A stretch of 8,869 nucleotides of DNA from Nitrospiraceae bacterium (GTDB taxonomy: Bacteria > Nitrospirota > Nitrospiria > Nitrospirales > UBA8639), in NCBI GenBank assembly GCA_003523945.1, contig DOFS01000031.1:1-8869 (forward strand). Reading direction: 5' to 3'. A program made the position numbers and the translations under genes. The number at the start of each line of letters is the position of its first letter. Position 1 is the stretch's first letter. Of this stretch, positions 5,894 to 8,869 are shown one piece after another. Under the pieces are notes generated by a model that had not been told where the DNA came from, did not search any database, and worked only from the letters and a program-made list of their open reading frames with translations.

Positions 5894-6382
5894 ATGGCTG
5901 AGTCCTCACTGCGAGTTGCGATCATTATAGGAAGTAAGTCAGATTGGGATATCATGCGATTAGCCAGTGATACTCTCACCAAACTTCAAATTATCCACGA
6001 GAGTCGTGTTCTCTCTGCCCACAGGGCCCCGGATGCACTCAAAGATTATATTGGCCAAGTGGAAGGTCGAGGTGGACAGGTCTTTATCGCCGGAGCTGGC
6101 GGAGCTGCACATTTACCCGGAGTGATTGCGGCGAAGACCCAATTGCCGGTATTGGGGGTTCCCATGCAATCAAAGGCCTTACAAGGGCTTGATTCTCTTT
6201 TATCGATTGTCCAAATGCCAAAAGGTATTCCTGTGGGAACTCTGGCGATCGGAAGCGCGGGCGCGGTGAATGCGGCATTGTTGGCTGCCGCGATTTTAGC
6301 GTTGTCCGATGCCTCGCTCTCCAAACGTTTACAAGCCTATCGGGAGGATCAAACACGTGCGGTATTGGCAGAACACTTATGA
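5894..6382 (+). CDS. purE: N5-carboxyaminoimidazole ribonucleotide mutase (PurE)
   Basis: Cytosolic purine-biosynthesis enzyme, 162 residues, full length for the bacterial class I family. It converts N5-CAIR, made by PurK, to 4-carboxy-AIR. Visible active-site elements are the phosphate-binding GSKSD (13-17), SAHR with catalytic His43 (41-44), [11 protein letters not shown] (66-76) and LGVPM (87-91). The C-terminal half ([10 protein letters not shown]...[12 protein letters not shown]) completes the octamer-forming core. The ATG is well placed, with AAGGAGGAG at 5875-5883 and a 10-base spacer. purK usually follows purE but is absent here; only micro-ORFs and a candidate terminator come next, so PurK must be encoded elsewhere or the CO2-using class II activity would be needed. 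The sequence itself looks like the class I mutase. It is divergent from the peroxiredoxin gene. Confidence 0.97.
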   Translation: MAESSLRVAIIIGSKSDWDIMRLASDTLTKLQIIHESRVLSAHRAPDALKDYIGQVEGRGGQVFIAGAGGAAHLPGVIAAKTQLPVLGVPMQSKALQGLDSLLSIVQMPKGIPVGTLAIGSAGAVNAALLAAAILALSDASLSKRLQAYREDQTRAVLAEHL

Positions 6383-6518
6383 GTAGCGATGGTGAAACTC
6401 GGGGACGGTTAGCGAAGCCAGGGATATGGCAGACACTATGATTGATGAGGCAAATTTAGAGAAATTTACCGAATCGGAATTTCTGAACATTTCGCCTGGC
6501 TTGCCAGTGAAAAATTGA
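6379..6518 (+). other. Two overlapping micro-ORFs after purE (20 and 26 codons)
   Basis: An ATG at 6379 overlaps the purE TGA (ATGA) and opens a 20-codon frame ending in TGA at 6439-6441. That stop again overlaps an ATG at 6438 opening a 26-codon frame that ends at 6516-6518. Neither has a Shine-Dalgarno or recognisable similarity. They could be coupled small peptides, a remnant of a lost downstream gene, or chance. Confidence 0.2.
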
Positions 6519-6528
6519 CGGGGAAACT

Positions 6529-6557
6529 CTCCCTAAGAATTAAAGTGAGGGGGTTTT
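6529..6557 (+). terminator. Candidate terminator of the purE transcript
   Basis: CTCCCT (6529-6534) pairs with AGGGGG (6548-6553; six pairs including one G-U) around a 13-base loop, followed by TTTT. It is 146 bases past purE and 10 bases past the second micro-ORF. An alternative register pairs AAACTCTC with GGGGGTTT. Confidence 0.45.
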
Positions 6558-6599
6558 GTAACCTGAATTGGTTGTGAAGAATCGATACGGAAAGGAATC

Positions 6600-6617
6600 C
6601 TGTCCGGCAAGGGACAG
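6600..6617 (-). terminator. Hairpin just downstream of the DUF1653 gene
   Basis: CTGTCC (6600-6605) and GGACAG (6612-6617) form a perfect 6-bp stem with a 6-base loop, five bases past the stop codon on the minus strand. GATTCCTTTCC follows on that strand, a loose T-rich tail. Confidence 0.4.
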
Positions 6618-6622
6618 TCGGG

Positions 6623-6877
6623 TTAATCTTCTGTCGTTTTTCTGGTCGTGGCGTCTTGTTCAGTCCCGGCGTCGTCGATCCATTTAAATCTGGGGACCAG
6701 CTTTCCCCCAATTCCCACCTTCTCCCTAAACATCTTTGCTGGTCTAACCCAAAGTCCACATTCCCCATAGAGTGCGCGATAGACCACGAAGTCCTCTTCT
6801 GTTTCGGAATGCTTGGCGACGCCAATGACCAGGTACTCTTTCCCTTTATAGTGACGGTATCTACCTGGTTGAATCAT
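6623..6877 (-). CDS. DUF1653 domain protein
   Basis: Small soluble protein of 84 residues from the ATG at 6877. Nearly the whole length up to residue 65 matches the DUF1653 family: PGRYRHYKGKEYLVIGVAKH, SETEEDFVVYRALYG, LWVRPAKMF and the closing PRFKW. The family forms a small beta-rich domain of about 60-70 residues with no established biochemical role; the GxYRHYKG start and Y-ALYG-LWVRP core are its hallmarks. The C-terminal tail (about 70-84) is acidic/basic and not conserved. An upstream in-frame ATG at 6916 would add 13 residues beginning with a run of prolines, but it has no ribosome-binding site. The ATG at 6877 has AGGAGG 11 bases away, so it is preferred. It lies about 120 bases after the SpoU methyltransferase gene on the same strand. 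Confidence 0.9.
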   Translation of the reverse strand: MIQPGRYRHYKGKEYLVIGVAKHSETEEDFVVYRALYGECGLWVRPAKMFREKVGIGGKLVPRFKWIDDAGTEQDATTRKTTED

Positions 6878-6888
6878 TGGAAGGCTTC

Positions 6889-6894
6889 CCTCCT
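6889..6894 (-). promoter_or_regulatory. Ribosome-binding site deciding the DUF1653 start
   Basis: AGGAGG on the minus strand lies 11 bases before the ATG at 6877 and inside the reading frame that would open at 6916. It favours the shorter product. Confidence 0.5.
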
Positions 6895-6996
6895 GAGGTG
6901 GCGGTGGTGTGTTCATCGAATGTATGGGGGTTGGTCGATTCGAGTTGTGACCTTTTCGGCTATCGGGACCCTTTCAGGAGGGCTGTTTCCTGTTGG

Positions 6997-7764
6997 TCAG
7001 GGCTGTGGGTGGCGTTGACGATAGACATAGAGCGCGATGCTGCCTGCGACGGTAGCATTTAATGGAATGGCTGGATGGATTTGGGGAATACGCAGGCGTT
7101 CCGCAAATTGAAAAGGTGGAACACCCACGCCTTCCTCTCCAATAAGGAGCCGAACATGTTGGGGCCATTTCACCGCAGACAAATCGGTTCCCTGTAAATC
7201 TAAGGCCGTAATCCATCGTAAGGTTTCTGCCGTATCCAGGTCGGTGACGGAGTCTGCCCATTGTAAAGACTGCACAAAGACCGCTCCGCTACTTGCACGA
7301 ATGACCTTCGGGTGGAAGGGGTGAACGGCTTCCTGGAGCAGCACAACGGTTTGCACGTCAAACGCCCGACAACACCGAATTAAGGCCCCCAGGTTTCCAG
7401 GGTCTCCAATTGGGCATAGGACTTCCAATCCATTGGGGGCCCGGCTCAAATCTGTATGTGAAATTTCGGGGACACTGCAGACCAAAAGTGGTTCTCTCGT
7501 TCCAAACACGTCCAACTCCTGAAACAGCGAATGAGAGAGTTCATAGTGGACGGCCTGAGGGGAGAGGACATCGCTGGAATTCCACGATGGGGGAAGTAAT
7601 ATTTCGTGGGTGGTTACTCCAGGTTGCGTCACGATTTCCCTTCGGAGTTTATTCCCAGACACTAAGCAGAGGCGATGACGTTTAATCCCGTGAGAGTCAA
7701 GTAACGACACCCATCGCTTGAAATGGGAATTTTGTCGGCTGGAGATCAAGTGTCGTTGATTCAC
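6997..7764 (-). CDS. SpoU/TrmH-family (SPOUT) RNA 2'-O-methyltransferase
   Basis: Predicted S-adenosylmethionine-dependent enzyme of 255 residues that would methylate a 2'-hydroxyl in rRNA or tRNA. The N-terminal part (about 1-105), with RHLISSRQNSHFKRW and RHRLCLVSG, matches the small substrate-binding domain seen in TsnR/RlmB-like members. The C-terminal SPOUT knot has motif 1 GDPGNLGALIRCCRAF (120-135, Asn124 and Arg130), motif 2 LLIGEEGVGVP (206-216) and motif 3 PLNATVAGSIALYVYR (234-249). Motif 3 departs from the usual SLNVSVA: the serine is Pro234 and the valine is Ala237. The target nucleotide cannot be told from sequence. The start is a GTG at 7764-7762; a TAG lies three codons upstream in frame, no ATG is near and no Shine-Dalgarno is seen. 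The stop is TGA. DUF1653 follows downstream, and the diguanylate cyclase gene is divergent. Confidence 0.93.
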   Translation of the reverse strand: MNQRHLISSRQNSHFKRWVSLLDSHGIKRHRLCLVSGNKLRREIVTQPGVTTHEILLPPSWNSSDVLSPQAVHYELSHSLFQELDVFGTREPLLVCSVPEISHTDLSRAPNGLEVLCPIGDPGNLGALIRCCRAFDVQTVVLLQEAVHPFHPKVIRASSGAVFVQSLQWADSVTDLDTAETLRWITALDLQGTDLSAVKWPQHVRLLIGEEGVGVPPFQFAERLRIPQIHPAIPLNATVAGSIALYVYRQRHPQP

Positions 7765-7844
7765 GAAATTCTAAAAAAATATGGGAGTGAATGTATGGAC
7801 GGAGAGTCAGGAAAGCCTTTAAAAATTTCATGTGTGGCTAATGT

Positions 7845-7923
7845 GGGAGAGCATAACAAAAAGTGGCTCAAGAGACCTAGAGGAAATACCGATAACTGAA
7901 TCAAACAGTTACCCCGCTCTCCC
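7845..7923. repeat. Nested inverted repeats upstream of the diguanylate cyclase gene
   Basis: The outer arms GGGAGAGC (7845-7852) and GCTCTCCC (7916-7923) are perfect 8-bp complements. Inside them, TAACTG (7893-7898) and CAGTTA (7906-7911) form a perfect 6-bp hairpin with a 7-base loop. A small GGCT/AG(A)CC stem with loop CAAG can form at about 7864-7877. Together they could fold as a three-way junction. It does not match a riboswitch I know. Confidence 0.45.
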
Positions 7924-7929
7924 CATGCA

Positions 7930-7958
7930 TTCGCTGGATTGTTAACCGAAACCATACT
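7930..7958 (+). promoter_or_regulatory. Weak candidate promoter for the diguanylate cyclase gene
   Basis: TTCGCT (7930-7935) and CATACT (7953-7958) lie 17 bases apart; the -10 matches at 4 of 6 and the -35 poorly, at 3 of 6. If used, transcription would start near 7965, leaving the inverted repeats upstream as DNA and not in the RNA. Confidence 0.2.
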
Positions 7959-7989
7959 TAGGCAGAAGTGATTTGAATAGGAGGAAGAC

Positions 7990-8869
7990 ATGTTAGGATC
8001 TTGGTCCATTGGCAAAAAAGACCACTCGAATGGTAATGAAACCCAAAAAGATCCGGACGCATATGGGTCGGGTGCTCCAGAGGTCACAGGGGAATCCGAC
8101 AAGGCCTTAGAATCCTTAGCCAGAGTTTTGCGATCTCTTGGCCGTCACGCCTTTGAACTAGACCAATTGTCGGAAAAGGAAATTGAAAGAGAGTTTGAGC
8201 GGTGGGCGAGACATGTGCTGGTGGGCGCTCAGATTGATCCGGACGATACGGAAAAGCCCGAGGCGAATTATCGTCGTGATTGGGGCGCACTCACCCAATT
8301 TGTCAATGGACATCGCCAACAGGAAAAATCCTATGTGACACGCAATCTTCAAGATATGCGAAATGTTCTTTGCGAATTTACCAATATCATGGGCCGTGCG
8401 TTTGTGGAGGATCAGGAAACTGATCAACAGGTGACGAACCATCTGATTCAATTGCGGGCGGCACCCGAAGGCGGTTCTTTCGAGGAGGTGAAGCAGGCTT
8501 TGTTGGCTGTGGTCGAAGGGATCAGTGTTTTGGTGGATGAACGAAAAGAACGGCAACATCAACGCCTGAAAAATCTTGGAGAAAAATTACGTGTCGTTGA
8601 GGAGGAACTGGGAGGCGCAAGAAAGCAAATGACGCTGGATACTCTAACCCAGCTGTATAACCGTGGCGCCTTAGATCTTCAATTAGAACGAACGGCCAGC
8701 GTGAGTTTTTTCTCCGGGACGGCCGCCTGTATTTTGATGATTGATGTCGATCATTTTAAGCATGTGAACGATACCTATGGTCATCCTGCTGGCGATGTGG
8801 TCTTACAGCAGCTGGCGAAACGTCTGGTGTCGACTTTTCCCAGAAAGACTGATTTTATTGCCAGATATG
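7990..8869 (+). CDS. GGDEF diguanylate cyclase, N-terminal 293 residues (cut at window end)
   Basis: Predicted cytosolic enzyme making cyclic di-GMP from two GTP. The ATG at 7990 has AGGAGG at 7979-7984. Residues 1-38 are polar and low in structure. Residues 39-185 are an all-helical domain without membrane segments, with landmarks LRSLGRHAFELDQLSEKE, FERWARHVLVG, RRDWGALTQFV and YVTRNLQDMRNVL; such a domain precedes GGDEF in many soluble cyclases, and I infer a sensory or oligomerising role. A charged, probable coiled coil spans about 185-213. The GGDEF domain then begins with LDTLTQLYNRGALD (216-229) and contains the metal/GTP-binding IDVDHFKHVNDTYGHPAGD (251-269). The window ends after ARYG, so the GGDEF signature itself lies just outside. 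RKTD (285-288) sits five residues before it, the position of the inhibitory I-site RxxD. Catalytic competence and any EAL fusion cannot be seen. Confidence 0.93.
   Translation, partial: MLGSWSIGKKDHSNGNETQKDPDAYGSGAPEVTGESDKALESLARVLRSLGRHAFELDQLSEKEIEREFERWARHVLVGAQIDPDDTEKPEANYRRDWGALTQFVNGHRQQEKSYVTRNLQDMRNVLCEFTNIMGRAFVEDQETDQQVTNHLIQLRAAPEGGSFEEVKQALLAVVEGISVLVDERKERQHQRLKNLGEKLRVVEEELGGARKQMTLDTLTQLYNRGALDLQLERTASVSFFSGTAACILMIDVDHFKHVNDTYGHPAGDVVLQQLAKRLVSTFPRKTDFIARY

Noticed and set aside
7845..7989. c-di-GMP riboswitch (class I or II) upstream of the cyclase gene
   Set aside because: The conserved core bases and tetraloop/receptor features I would expect are absent; only generic stem pairing is seen.
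1..8869. CRISPR array, insertion sequence or prophage
   Set aside because: No regularly spaced repeats, transposase, integrase or phage genes found on reading both strands.

Overview
The window is ordinary chromosomal bacterial DNA at about 50% GC (judged by eye), densely coding on both strands. The gene set is housekeeping: alkyl-DNA repair, a zinc-ribbon Nudix hydrolase, the ABC-F translation factor EttA, a Prx6-type peroxiredoxin, PurE, a SpoU/TrmH RNA methyltransferase, a DUF1653 protein and a GGDEF diguanylate cyclase. A BamE-like lipoprotein points to a Gram-negative (diderm) cell. The mixture would fit Nitrospirota (Nitrospira-like) or a related free-living phylum. That is an impression from protein character, not a proven assignment. 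I see no transposase, integrase, phage gene, CRISPR array, tRNA or rRNA.

Layout. Bases 1-276 (+) are the 3' end of an O6-alkylguanine-DNA alkyltransferase gene cut by the window edge. A 627-base gene-free stretch (277-903) separates it from a convergent Nudix hydrolase gene (904-1473, -). A 312-base divergent region (1474-1785) follows, then a tight three-gene + strand cluster: ettA (1786-3471), a two-helix small membrane protein (3482-3748) and a BamE/SmpA-like lipoprotein (3748-4200). The last two overlap by one base, at TGATG. A candidate terminator overlaps the end of the lipoprotein gene. Next is a cysteine-rich small protein with two separated CxxC knuckles (4284-4628, +), then a 387-base region without a convincing gene that carries a perfect 10-bp inverted repeat just past the peroxiredoxin stop.

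The peroxiredoxin gene (5016-5651, -) and purE (5894-6382, +) diverge from a 242-base region with a good sigma70-like promoter for the peroxiredoxin. Its predicted leader contains a long near-perfect hairpin. purE is followed by two ATGA-overlapping micro-ORFs and a candidate terminator; purK is not adjacent. DUF1653 (6623-6877, -) and the SpoU methyltransferase (6997-7764, -) run together on the minus strand. From 7990 the window ends inside a cytosolic diguanylate cyclase gene, cut immediately before the GGDEF signature itself, with the RxxD inhibitory site still visible.

The genes do not form one pathway. Themes are damage and oxidant defence (alkyltransferase, Nudix, peroxiredoxin), translation and RNA modification (EttA, SpoU), envelope (membrane protein plus lipoprotein), purine synthesis (PurE) and c-di-GMP signalling. 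No clear new system is present. The observations most worth a second look are the nested inverted repeats upstream of the diguanylate cyclase gene, the peroxiredoxin leader hairpin, the ettA-membrane protein-lipoprotein cluster and the split zinc-knuckle protein.
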